Source: Verrucomicrobiaceae bacterium UBA2429 (GTDB lineage: Bacteria > Verrucomicrobiota > Verrucomicrobiia > Verrucomicrobiales > Verrucomicrobiaceae). Taken from it: a stretch of DNA of 64,000 nucleotides. Shown piece by piece: positions 63,101 through 64,000 of the stretch. How positions within the stretch are numbered: the first letter of the stretch is position 1; every line of letters starts with the position of its first letter. A program made the position numbers and the translations under genes. The notes under the pieces were generated by a model. That model made no database searches. It saw nothing but the letters and a program-made list of their open reading frames with translations, and was not told the origin of the DNA. The stretch covers positions 58,907-122,906 of the forward strand of contig DDQZ01000031.1 in NCBI GenBank assembly GCA_002343505.1. The letters run 5' to 3'.

Positions 63101-64000
63101 CCAAGCCACGCGCGCCTACGCGCTCCAGGTTCTCTGCCCCGTCATCAGCATCACCCCGGCCTCGCTGGCATCGGCGGTGCAGTTTGATGCATACCACCTG
63201 CCTCTGTCCGCTTCGGGAGGACAGGGGGCTTACGCATGGACCGTGAGCGCGGGCGCGCTTCCCAACGGCGTCACGCTTTCAAGTGCGGGACTGCTTTACG
63301 GCACGCCGCAGGAGACGGGCGTGTTCAGCTTCACCGCGCGCGCCACCGACGGGCAGGACTGCTCCGCCACCCGTGCTTACTCGCTCACCGTGCTCTGCCC
63401 GATGATCACGATCACGCCCGCCACTTTGGAGGACGCGCCCGCGCATGTGGCCTACAGCCGGACCTTCACCGCCAGCGGCGGACTGGCGCCTTACACCTGG
63501 GACATCGCCTCCGGCGCGCTGCCGCAGGGCATGACTCTGAGCGCCGGCGGTGTGCTCGGCGGCGCGCCTTCGTCCGCGCCGGGAGTTTATGAGTTCACCG
63601 TGCGCGCCAAAGATGCCGCCGAGGCCTGCTCGGCCACGCGCGTCGTGTCGCTCACGGTCAGTTGCTCGGTGGTGCAGATTTCCCCGGCCTCGCTGGCGAA
63701 TGCCACGGTGGGTGCGAGCTACTCGGTCAATCTCTCCTCCACCCTGGGCAGCGCCCCCTTCTCTTATTCGGTGGTCTCCGGCTCGCTGCCGCCCGGCCTC
63801 ACGCTCTCCAGTACCGGCCTGCTCTCCGGCACGCCCACGCAGGCGGGCACGGTCAGCTTTACCATTGAATCCCGGAACACTTTTGACTGCTCGGGCACGC
63901 GTGCTTACACGCTGACGTCGGTCTGCCCGGTCATCTCGATCACACCGTCCACGCCTCCGCCGGCTTATCACAGCCATGCTTACACACAGTCGCTCACGGC
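36126..64000 (+). CDS. giant modular extracellular protein (at least 9,291 aa, 3' end outside window)
   Basis: One frame runs without a stop from ATG 36126 to the window end; an in-frame TAG at 36108 fixes the 5' limit. Residues 31-49 form a signal peptide (LAVFVIMIHVLCAVRLEA). Then come, in order: an unassigned N-terminal domain (about 50-430), two DUF11 modules (438-670), SdrD-like modules, a third DUF11, three YTGNG-type repeats, a six-repeat kelch propeller (1517-1781), eight SdrD-like modules, five He_PIG Ig modules, a GEVED domain (3773-3934), a second GEVED, eight Ig modules with two nested PA14 domains, nine Ig modules with a nested LamG, more SdrD-like modules and eight Ig modules at the right edge. 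No enzyme is visible. A surface adhesin, stalk or matrix protein is inferred. The anchor or sorting signal would be beyond the window. Confidence 0.97.
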   Translation, partial: MPLFARLVPLNAYRQDREKLASDGWGALLRNLAVFVIMIHVLCAVRLEAHNLNHRINYVAFDHETMEMIKARAKAGQQLLRANDIVGLVMKATPDVGTPTGAGGYSTFFIPVGGQVVGAHYGFLNKNGEFVITPMKGQSILALGDGSSGSKSSPQLVGLQLGPNITGQTSLVVDNSGAHRGTMAGLYSDTGIFYSTDPATVWMSWATSGGIDGNPATLDNLMVNNSGDVVTPTTRWDAEQLLAWGSKNPPALIDSQDQRGNAPWGMASAVAGPESGYAWHFNKSIWDGMSANPNRMKLSVSNMGPWKRIRYPGSMAAKDVPGRKGSDLGYVGVNAADIGHDLNTFNPLPPTTSWTDSTSPKAIRMAWGNLELFRPEYCRVRLKILKGPGESGSPFDSDGFLLSYADTFGGDAGGEYNNKDHLWRYYEPTRTDLAGKPFIAKHASKPIVASGENFHYDITVVNFGFNTLTNVIVEDLLPSGVSYVSAQPPLTSTSSPLTWKIPSMAPQTVKTFKLNVRATGSGIQVNTASTRSDQTPKTSTLEIIDIISQALLYPDKAVTPSTAQPGELVTYTLVIENTGTAASATPMVITEMLPDGFVYDSLVSARVNNAPVSNGSLSVNSANSARPVFNLSQAINADGKLEITFRARISQGQPAGTYTNSYIYAYSGKVMSTGALAPVTVGGARLGGKVFRDWNGDGQMIAGEEGMPGLSVQLWNAAGTTLIGSRTTDSSGGYVFAGVASPATYQVRVEGVPTGYTATYDLDGVSSASRASVPLAAGQERMDVDFGYQPGGAAGVGGRVFNDTAKDGKYQADTDSGIASVTVRLHQDCNQDGKLDAGDLLLSTQTSGAEGVYNFTGLASGLSYLVQVDAEDAEIPAALGGQPVRITTPGVLAVPALNSQVTGKDFGFWKEQPSSLGGRVYLDNNGNGVFDAGDTPATGIPVRIFRDADGDGAARQSELVGVALSDGEGRYRLDDLPGGDFIVRLDTESISMPPGYRALSDEHLLVLETGVSRLDLDFMLAQLLSKMANRSSAVQGDQIVYTLIPNYQGDGALENLTIQDVLPAGTTFVSAGQGGALGSFVSQPGSPGQAGNPVVQVANGTYTGNGSDNRNITSVGFQPDLVIIKGASSVAPAFRTSTMSGDTSKLATANSLASNIIQSLLSNGFQLGTNAAVNSNGMRYDWIAFKASAGVLSVGSYTGNGSSASRLINNPGFSPEAVFVMPANSSAVVMKTATMMQNESFLFTGGSAATNLITGFESTGFRVSTGSNASSTVYHYVAWKAMDGITSTGSFTGNGVDDRGITDPGFRPEFVLMRSASSSAAVMRPASLTGDLSLFGSATASAANNIQSLLDQGFQVGTDARVNASGSEIHWAAFRAAAATPLTTTALNVSKTLCKNSDLVTLTMTLTSNSTLSGILPGSPAVNTSGSASAVLVNGPTPSTLNLSAGGSGSFSWTYQVDAGAGSGDVSFTCAASSSGYAFAPGTSPSLNVSSSGTGQSVTWNLGSTSAAAPGSLVQNLNLYAFQGDNKTGFYRYDAGTGLWQARASAPASVYWGGALASDGTHLYALRGNDQSTLWRYDPATNAWTTRASAPAAIKEGGALVYLAPHFYALRGKSTATFYRYTPSTNTWSTMASLPAAVNAGGALTTDGTSVYAVRGDGKKEFYRYNPSNNTWTARASVPGGVGKGGALAFDGTHIYALRGGDYREFYRYDRTANTWTRRADTPSTVNDGGALVFAGSTIYALRGDNAKDFWRYNPSSNTWAAMTSLPVNVNMGGAIVDYGAQTPTEIGVGIQVSPSLLAHGGTARVTMTLSSSEGQINNVTPPALSVQGTNGASATLLSGPQPATVTVPSGGSASFVWTYQISAGTNPGQVVFASSAFNSGGKPFPAATSNGVIVTRPLRLTVTVTDPAGLDSVDNVATIQTGEFAGSYVVANLTSGSKEDRLLSVDQGRVTDLGATGTTRVRAITLAANGGLYAAARDSTIGTGADLFGLITPGGSASTLRQWANTVVGFSSEWTNDGSSWRAIQALGEPDTFSAGDLPTAWSPATNTSNPEYLHLGYATAVYATLIRVRETYLGQFVTGIELVEPDGTRHSIPIPPDGTVVPGYFEVSFPATSYLVSSVVIHTAKSGYEEIDAVELVGMPAGSGSFIPLGRAASPTEPLEGPLGNFTTLTITAMDTDPQMGMIYAIHRREDATMANTLLDVLFILNPETGLHVEDAFGPGVDYVAVATNTLPVPLYDIDDITFHPQTGELYAIANDSASGVSDQDRLVVINIQTGAVTDIGRVTIKATGEGIHDAGGLHFDARGVLRASTGIGGSAVTNNTLWVLDPETAEAVREVTFTAAYPAFTDYQALASVSVIRGIPSTPSQTVRTALSGSIGDLVFADLNANGVRDSGEGGLSGVRVTVTNGSITRSTVTDGLGGYRVLGLNANGGQPWTVSVDLATLPEDWVATTPPVLQRVLPANGSAINDADFGFIPSDPNGGSIRGLVWMDTTQDGVAGEGESPLAGVSVRLYRDLNDNGVVDSGDLLMRERVTDAEGGYRFSGLAPAKYLVDVVEPSLPPGVVLVSGPPSLSLTTGLHRVTLAAAQHLAGVDFGHNHSGVIAGMVFYDTNHDGMRTPNGADGIAGNNDDEPGIADTGVSVYEDENGNGELDATERVVAATVTNAQGQYQLSGLPPGRYVVRVEEQHIPAPATSPNAGRFDTMLPTTGEVVAVDLAPGGALPGADFGFGELALIEGHVFHDVNSDGLRSPDEPGLPGVMVTLSGTRAAGGALSLGKASAQDGSYAFLAPPGVFTLAHAVNHPAIPAALTRVTTPDSYFMELHGGQEIVDMDFGRDHAGMAHGRVFADVNGNGVRDANETGIANVLVELYDAAGITPRDSRVTGMDGAFRFDGLENATHRLKVRADSLPPGYSVMPTADPAAPLDGEAPLTISNGGTVGNLDFGYRIPTPTFTLSGRVWDDGGQGGGVAGDGAINGSEPGLPGVGVQALVDSTGDGVVDETLGTVTNGAGNYSISGIAKDSRVTLRVVSSPLLAQGFAQTADPDAVLDHQTEIASLAANTLGRNFGYRKVPSSLAGRVVSGGNGDGIAQPGETGRPGVTVRLAHEGPDGIPGTDDDVIQTTVTDAAGAYLFTSLPPGYYLVSHVPADGWQPWADADGGPPDLIGVELEAGQTLDGQDFEAALPGIGDLVWNDANDNGLFDSGESGVPGVEVRLFHAGADHAIGGTGENADTLAATTTTDNAGLYSFTGMAPGYYFISLSPAQTLPLAARNPVNADNQVNNDNNSLQPGGAGTEIRSPVIEIAPGTEPVSDGDTDPHADLTVDFGLRPCAVITLGPATLPAPPVGVAYSQTLTAGGGRTPRVFEVAGGALPAGLVLNAASGVISGVPVSVAVASFTIRVMDADGCAATRAYSLTPVCGAMSLTTAGLPPGTAGQSYLQSLEVDGGKTPFQFDVSSGSLPAGLALNSGTGVISGTPTAGNGAGTAVTLRVTDAYGCQAAREYTLKICPVITVNPATLSVPTVGSPYSQTLTANGGVAPHVYAISSGALPAGLALNSSTGVVSGTPTQTTSRTFTVSATDANGCQGARSYTLTPACAPITLTPANAAVANVGTAYSQAFTASGGIAPHTWSVSGGTLPAGLVLNSSTGVISGTPAAANGAGVTVTLRATDSALCQGALNLVFKVCPQISLAPATLASGTLQVGMSQTVSASGGAAPYTHSVSAGTLPPGLALNSATGQITGSPTQTGTYSFTIMSADANGCQGTRAHTMVISNPTFDFGDFSLFGSASSIVSNDLMLGDFVDAEESAVTNLAATGDDITNINDEDGVTLQSILVRGQAGVTVTVKLKNTSPGPAYLNGWVDFNNNGVLSENERIISNLLVENGVTQDYRSFFFDVPSNAALGVVGARFRLTSASSPGSTGAGGFGEVEDYTTTIVAPSTNFRDYFYAIRIAGTQHYLDEISVFNPNSATPTVSVVPGILDLNVASPGFNPAATNAIMNGLALDWLNRRFYWLATSSGSTGYNATLYTAAYDNVSKTWSYQAVSGSALSNIPFNTGMPTSASAGSGAFPRAAFYDGEYYAGGQLNNNLAIWRLNSSGLGLKTPAISDYPDFFHLPLTFNGGDFVIRPQDALLVTSTVISSSNNLLTQFLADGFNPSGPAAAVVDINPQIPYGTHSSIQIAGVGGVTRMYALGSQGSTVFRIDQYDTATPAAVRVGPLPNATYADLSEGISTSVTSLGVKGIIYHDTNGLSDGRLNGTGANAGGALFALLVDLSGNLVDAFPVKSDGTFILGGASSNTTYRVVLSTTYGSLGATAPPAALPAGWLNVGEFLGSGPGSDGTVDGRLTVSIGNSGLINATFGISRTLSIGDTVWNDANNNGSRDPGENGVSGVTVQLWSPGSDNAIGGTGSAADQLLAASTTNVSGLYSFTGLASGRYFVTVTPPPLFSLASSLSAGDDGVDGDNNGSQPGGWGTLIHSPVVLLADGTEPGNLSSGGGFFDNTIDFGVLPALDFGDHSAFGNASSVVVPGLRLGALIDAEPAATTNATATGDDITGLDDEDGVTLPAGVAPGVSSSMTVNVTNTSGAAAYLNVWIDWNRNGVLTDAGEQVAGNILVSNGASNSNLTVNFTVPASAGFGPAGVRARLTSTMSPGPAGASGNGEVEDHVLNVTCPAITLIPASTANGTVGLAYSQALHASGGTTPYSYAITNGTLPAGLSLDGSTGVISGTPAVANGAGAAVTIRATDANNCQGSRVYTMIVCPVITVNPASLANGTVNAAYSQAVGAAGGAASYTYSLASGSLPAGLSLNAGTGVISGTPASTSAASFVIRATDANGCAGTRSYTVTPACPTITVNPVSLADGAAGVAYSQTVSATGGIAPYSFAVSAGSLPAGLSLNATTGAITGTPTTGNAAGTSVTIRATDANGCQATRAFTIKICPVISVNPASLPNPTLGAAYSQTVSASGGVAPYVYAISGGALPSGLSLDTSTGAITGTTSSTASASFTVRATDAHGCQGTRVYTLTPSCPVFTLNPATLPDATQGQAYSQQITVSGANGSVSYAVSAGSLPDGLTLNSGTGLLSGTLSGSGVFSFTVRATDSLGCQGTRNYTINAACAVSSILPASLPHGLPNQPYEQQLIADTSSGLRGEYYTGRNFETLTLVRYDTAVNFDWGNGSPHASLPSDNFSARWTGHVVPSTTGSYIFRTTSDDGARLWVNGVLVIDQWRDQGPTSYAATVALTAGQPVSVRMDYYENGGGAVARLEWQGPTFSLKPLTEWTTNTWSVVDGSLPQGIELNAATGLLSGILGTINTSSFTVRVTDWRGCSGTKTYSIQAECPAIAITPETLPPATVGAPYSQALAASPPFGLKGEYYAGMNFESLVLTRQDAAVHFEWGEGSPHASVPVNQFSARWSGFITPSTTGSHTFRVRVDDGFRLWVNNSLIINTWKDQAPAVYTATVNLTAGVTIPVRAEYYENGGGATAQLEWSGPGFSNQPITQWTGYTWSLANGTLPAGLILNPGTGVISGTPTTTSSGTFIVRATDPNGCSATRSYTLGPACPPLTILPETLADPYLGVAHSRQLQADGATTAMTWSVTSGALPAGLSLSSAGLLAGTPTQTGAFSFSVRATDGGACSATRIYSGATRSMGIGNQVWADMNNDGVRQSSESGIPGLRLELWSPGTNGVRENGGGDDFKVTADVFTDASGQYQFPLLTPGVYYIRIPNPPAYYPAVSANGVALDNGVNNDSNGIQPGGSGTAVVSPLITLSPGAEPGVAVDGDDTDTDSTVDFGFANPDVCYAANLFDNPSFEFQQLPNSTGTPTSVLGYNGAGTGLGTGINAFQWVGGINSASGLGEPVQRVQLSAGSAGARVSWMESLKSRHGRRHLLLQGTNATASLRAAGGGDWSTVLQAGREYQLSVWAANVSDATASLLWNVTANASIFQVITGPTPGLYQNYTVPQAEMTASLPGQQQCCGNSFTGTSMASFAPADYNGWSEAVENGAQPVWRQFTWRFRVTPTATATQINTAGFGIGAGSGSGPVVVDYVSLCQVDASNTLTLGNLVWNDLNNNGARDGAELGVGGVSVRLFTTTNDVAGDGDDVLLATTTTSVAGAYNFTNLAPGKYVIRLTPPAHLPVTGGVPATTDNHVNNQNKGSQPGGPGTDLISPVITLALGAGPVNDGDTDPDTNLTLDFGLWSGFTIGNQIWADTNSDGIFQSGSESGIAGVTVQLMDETATSVLATTTTNISGIYSFTRHQAGKYRIRIPAPPASFPLITAVNALLDNGVDHDSNGSQPGGVGTAVLSPVITLAAATEPGSTGTTNIENTIDFGFRACPAIAISPALLTAARQFSTYSVNLSATGGLAPYTWTVSTGALPDGLSLGAGGLLSGTPGAGAVPGLYNFTARAVDANGCQVERAYSLTMQPPLIGISPPALPAGAQYAPYSQQLSASGGSAPYSWSVSPALPSGAVAWWIAENGAGDALGSHHGLGLNGLGYTNGPVGRAFNFDGVDDVAQVEDAAALKPAQITLEAWVNPAASGLPANGVILAKSAGSNGYGLGLNSGADNLAFWINDRAGNSITAALTPGVWSHVTATYDGAAMRLYVNGGLVASSAYSTTITHSSEPLRIGNLGGGAAAWKGGIDEAALYNRALTAQEIAARYLGTQMGNQGMPEGLALDPATGLLSGTPTGVPDTHHFVARASDANGSPGVRAYALEIICPSISISPGSLASTEKGAAYSAELNAAGGTGPYAWSLFSGSLPVGVTLGTAGMISGTPGALGTFNFTVLARDANNCSATRVYTLTVECPVIELAGDALPETRQFEAYTPSALGVTGGEAPHSFAIASGALPAGMSLSAEGVISGTPSAVPGVYSFTVRATDAADCAGTREHQITVGCPVIAISPSTLPHAARFAAYSQALAASNGNGGYAWTVSAGALPDGLAMSGSGVISGTPTALPGDYGFTARVVDAQGCAATRAYTLTIGCPVIAITPAMLPDGTATAAYSQALTATGGGAPYTWSVEGGSLPAGITLSPGGVLSGTTDSVGTFHFTARALDAQNCSATRSYSLVIGCPVIAITPESVPDATTGAAYSQTLTATGGVGSITWSMVSGSLPAGVTLSAAGVVSGTPSGAPGDYNFTARATDANNCQATRAYVLKLVCPAITVTNASLPNGTTSANYTHSLSAEGGAGPYTWTLPSGSLPAGLTLNGEGVISGVPTAAGTASFTVQARDAFNCTGTREITLTVECALVAVSTNSVPAGYRGVAYSQALAASGGTAPYGWVLESGALPAGVTLGSNGTLSGTPSATGDFSFTVRATDAHGCSGTRALALSIGGLGLGGLVWNDLDQNGVRDDGEPGIGSVTLQLFRSENSVIGDGDDTLADTTTTDAGGSYGFSGLAPGSYYARIQNPPAGLPFSSGPQVAADNGVNHDNNGLQPGGSGTAVASPLIQLGVGREPGDQAEGADVDGTVDFAFRAVPAPDAVLLEYNLNASSGGLPPAPSTKNPWIVNSAKLQIEDGVNGLDNLTETSNNGPILPGELSRRVRGWLEDADPALEEPRTSLNAARDTAWVRFGMGAGVTSGGIDSLHLDMRRVDALAPTQGVAYLTWNEGGTFHTAVSDIFEVATQGAWQSVTVDWTSFLGGATALPSGAQLAGKSFLLEIHLHGGDESGFVDLDNVILAGTADGGTPTLALGDRVWQDLNGDGLQNAGEPGMPGMIVQLWRAGADNLPDTGDDVLHASTVTDALGYYLFSELAPGKYFARVPTPDDEWPMISPGSSNDDGVDNDSNGIQPGGPGTAVHTPVIDLALGREPGDQPDGGNQDLTVDIGFSASLSLGNLVWGDNNNNGLVDAGEGGVAGAQVELFRSTDTVVNNGDDVKVGATQVTDSSGAYLFSDLGGGRYYVKVTPPVTHTRRSGTSFNTDNGVDNDNNGITQAGAGAPVYSMMVNLSALTEPGNLLAPFGGNADLTIDFGLRPVFLSVGNLVFKDTNGNNVHDAGEGVGGVRVELLNGDGVFLSSTTTSNASSNLGGYQFSNVLPGQYYVRIPASEFGAAKPLQNSLSISPASPVDDGLDDNHANGDSGVDSASPALTGISSPRLTLAEGALPTAATGETGFRAHLDDSADANGNMTVDFGFRAAGPSAEGCYHFAFNDAARDPDGILPAASAWQPAQPYDFQYSAGPAHVDAFDLKFDAAVSRIVLDATFTQLSGRRLDALAMMLSTTGDPANANHAILYLDAHDRAAPKMAVYRYDPALGMQSWQNSANLLVSSGNATGVDVMQNQVTESGGQVRFQFVLDIGRVNNAANWAVLGVSALTWEGILMGGNAGLGLWTLDLDGAPAFNAGGALTAFPHTSSAATEGGFAPSAGLDIITQPCPSSPWVSIGNLIFSDTNFDGVKQSNESGITGATVQLFSPGADGAIGGEGVNADTQVGQAIVTTSNGAYNFTNLIPGKYYVRVMPPAGFPLTGGGPVPLDNGVNNDNNGHQPGGPGTFAYSPVIDLQPGQEPAVAVDGDGTNGDATIDFGFWSGFSVGDLVWHDINNNGQRDTGEPGVAGIFVELMDPGADGLMGGAGANADTVVATTTTNSSGAYAFRVYQGGKRYARITPTAALSLASDAAVQLDNGVNNDSNGVQTGLAGSPIVSMVFELMPRREPGTSGSTNNELTIDFGILGCPVINISPTALPLVTHQTSYSQTLNAEGGKAPYTWSVVAGTLPQGLTLTSGGLLGGVTTALPGNYSFTIRARDLSGCESTRSYTLTVVCPTLAITPSALPDGTQGAAFSQTLTATGGTGPYSWAQTSGTLPAGVTLSGAGVLSGTPQAPGVYNFTVRATDSLTCQVSRAYAWTVQCPPLSISPATLPAATLDAAYTAQTLTASGGTAPYAWTVSAGALPQGMGLAANGTLTGTPSGAPGAYNFTARATDSHGCAVTRAYVLTVNCGVISIAPASLPEAVQSAVYAAQTFTAAGGTGPYTWSISAGSLPAGITLNADGLLSGTPTAAPGAYSFTLRVADAYNCQATRAYALQVLCPVISITPASLASAVQFDAYHLPLSASGGQGAYAWTVSAGALPNGVTLSSAGLLYGTPQETGVFSFTARATDGQDCSATRAYSLTVLCPMITITPATLEDAPAHVAYSRTFTASGGLAPYTWDIASGALPQGMTLSAGGVLGGAPSSAPGVYEFTVRAKDAAEACSATRVVSLTVSCSVVQISPASLANATVGASYSVNLSSTLGSAPFSYSVVSGSLPPGLTLSSTGLLSGTPTQAGTVSFTIESRNTFDCSGTRAYTLTSVCPVISITPSTPPPAYHSHAYTQSLT
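40674..41466 (+). repeat. six kelch repeats inside the giant gene
   Basis: Six units of about 44 residues repeat the pattern GGAL...YALRG...FYRYD...NTW. Six blades are enough to close one beta-propeller. The repeats are unusually regular compared with the rest of the protein. Confidence 0.88.
43248..46106 (+). repeat. block of eight SdrD-like modules
   Basis: Modules start near 43248, 43575, 43926, 44328, 44643, 44985, 45342 and 45672. Most begin with a (G/A)xVfxDxNxNGxrD-type calcium-binding motif and end with a DFGF-type strand. SdrD B-type modules are calcium-stabilised rods in surface proteins. Confidence 0.85.
46107..47430 (+). repeat. first He_PIG-type Ig block, five modules
   Basis: Five modules of about 88 residues each begin with Cys (CAVITL, CPVITV, CAPITL type) and contain the pattern LPAGLxLNSxTGVISGTP and DAxGCQ. 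Each has two Cys residues, one at the start and one in the GC motif, suggesting a disulfide. A GEVED domain follows at 47442-47925. Confidence 0.88.
50118..53025 (+). repeat. second He_PIG-type Ig block, eight modules, two with nested PA14 domains
   Basis: Modules six and seven are interrupted by PA14 domains (about 51534-51935 and 52198-52595; GLRGEYYTGRNFE and GLKGEYYAGMNFE starts, DDGARLWVNG core). The Ig pattern resumes after each insert at the WSVVDGSLPQG or WSLANGTLPAG strand. PA14 domains bind glycans in adhesins and glycosidases. Confidence 0.85.
55086..58070 (+). repeat. third He_PIG-type Ig block, nine modules, one with nested LamG domain
   Basis: The second module is split by a concanavalin/LamG-type domain (about 55488-56090) with AFNFDGVDDVAQV, LEAWVNP, WSHVTATYDGAAMRLYVNG and IDEAALYNRAL. 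The Ig module resumes at MPEGLALDPATGLLSGTP. Start-to-start distance of the uninterrupted modules is about 261-266 bp. Confidence 0.85.
62076..64000 (+). repeat. fourth He_PIG-type Ig block, at least eight modules, continues past window
   Basis: Seven full modules and the start of an eighth are seen, the last beginning CPVISITPS at about 63928. The block is still running at the window edge, so the protein has more modules. Confidence 0.88.

Overview
The window looks like a chromosomal segment of a GC-rich member of the Verrucomicrobia, most likely Verrucomicrobiales. This is an inference from gene content. It carries two PEP-CTERM proteins, a TIGR02597-like secreted protein, a secreted sulfatase, a ceramidase-like protein, a GDSL hydrolase with a DPDGDG tail, a histone-H1-like/DksA fusion and an enormous SdrD/Ig-type surface protein. 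Most genes lack a clear Shine-Dalgarno sequence. Several start codons are preceded directly by CGCGCC.

Layout. 1-10 kb holds secreted or peripheral metabolism: a GDSL hydrolase (partial), a Gfo/Idh/MocA oxidoreductase, an exported cyclophilin, an SH3b plus formylglycine-generating-enzyme-like protein, a predicted secreted alpha/alpha-barrel protein, ispD overlapping a sulfatase, and a divergent ceramidase-like enzyme. 10.2-15.2 kb is a four-gene plus-strand operon: a proline-rich Roadblock scaffold, an MglA-type GTPase, a small Roadblock-like protein and a WaaG-like glycosyltransferase. 15.2-18.3 kb carries RidA, a DUF1015 protein and a second GT4 enzyme. 18.3-19.3 kb has no convincing gene and contains a strictly 21/42-bp phased tandem array. 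19.3-21.1 kb is a minus-strand pair (TIGR02597-like, PEP-CTERM) ending in a strong terminator. 21.2-25.0 kb is an Mla/Pqi-type lipid transport operon (MlaE with an STAS-like N-terminus, MlaF, MlaD, PqiC-like lipoprotein). 25-29.2 kb has a beta-CASP nuclease, an ankyrin/L,D-transpeptidase fusion and an enolase-superfamily enzyme. 29.2-31.6 kb is a minus-strand run of DksA-like, L33, S18 and FolE2, all in versions with no or reduced zinc ligands. 31.7-34.6 kb carries DoxX, RecO and a membrane-anchored vWA protein. A decayed cytochrome c peroxidase fragment and a PEP-CTERM gene follow.

From 36,126 to the right edge there is one uninterrupted reading frame of at least 9,291 codons. It is a modular extracellular protein with a signal peptide, DUF11 modules, about 22 SdrD-like modules, about 30 He_PIG-type Ig modules, a six-blade kelch propeller, two GEVED domains, two PA14 domains and a LamG domain. 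The PA14 and LamG domains are nested inside Ig modules. Its C-terminus lies outside the window.

The best candidates for something new are the giant nested-domain protein, the GTPase/Roadblock/glycosyltransferase operon, the phased 21-bp array, the two neighbouring genes sharing a near-leaderless promoter, and the low-zinc gene cluster.
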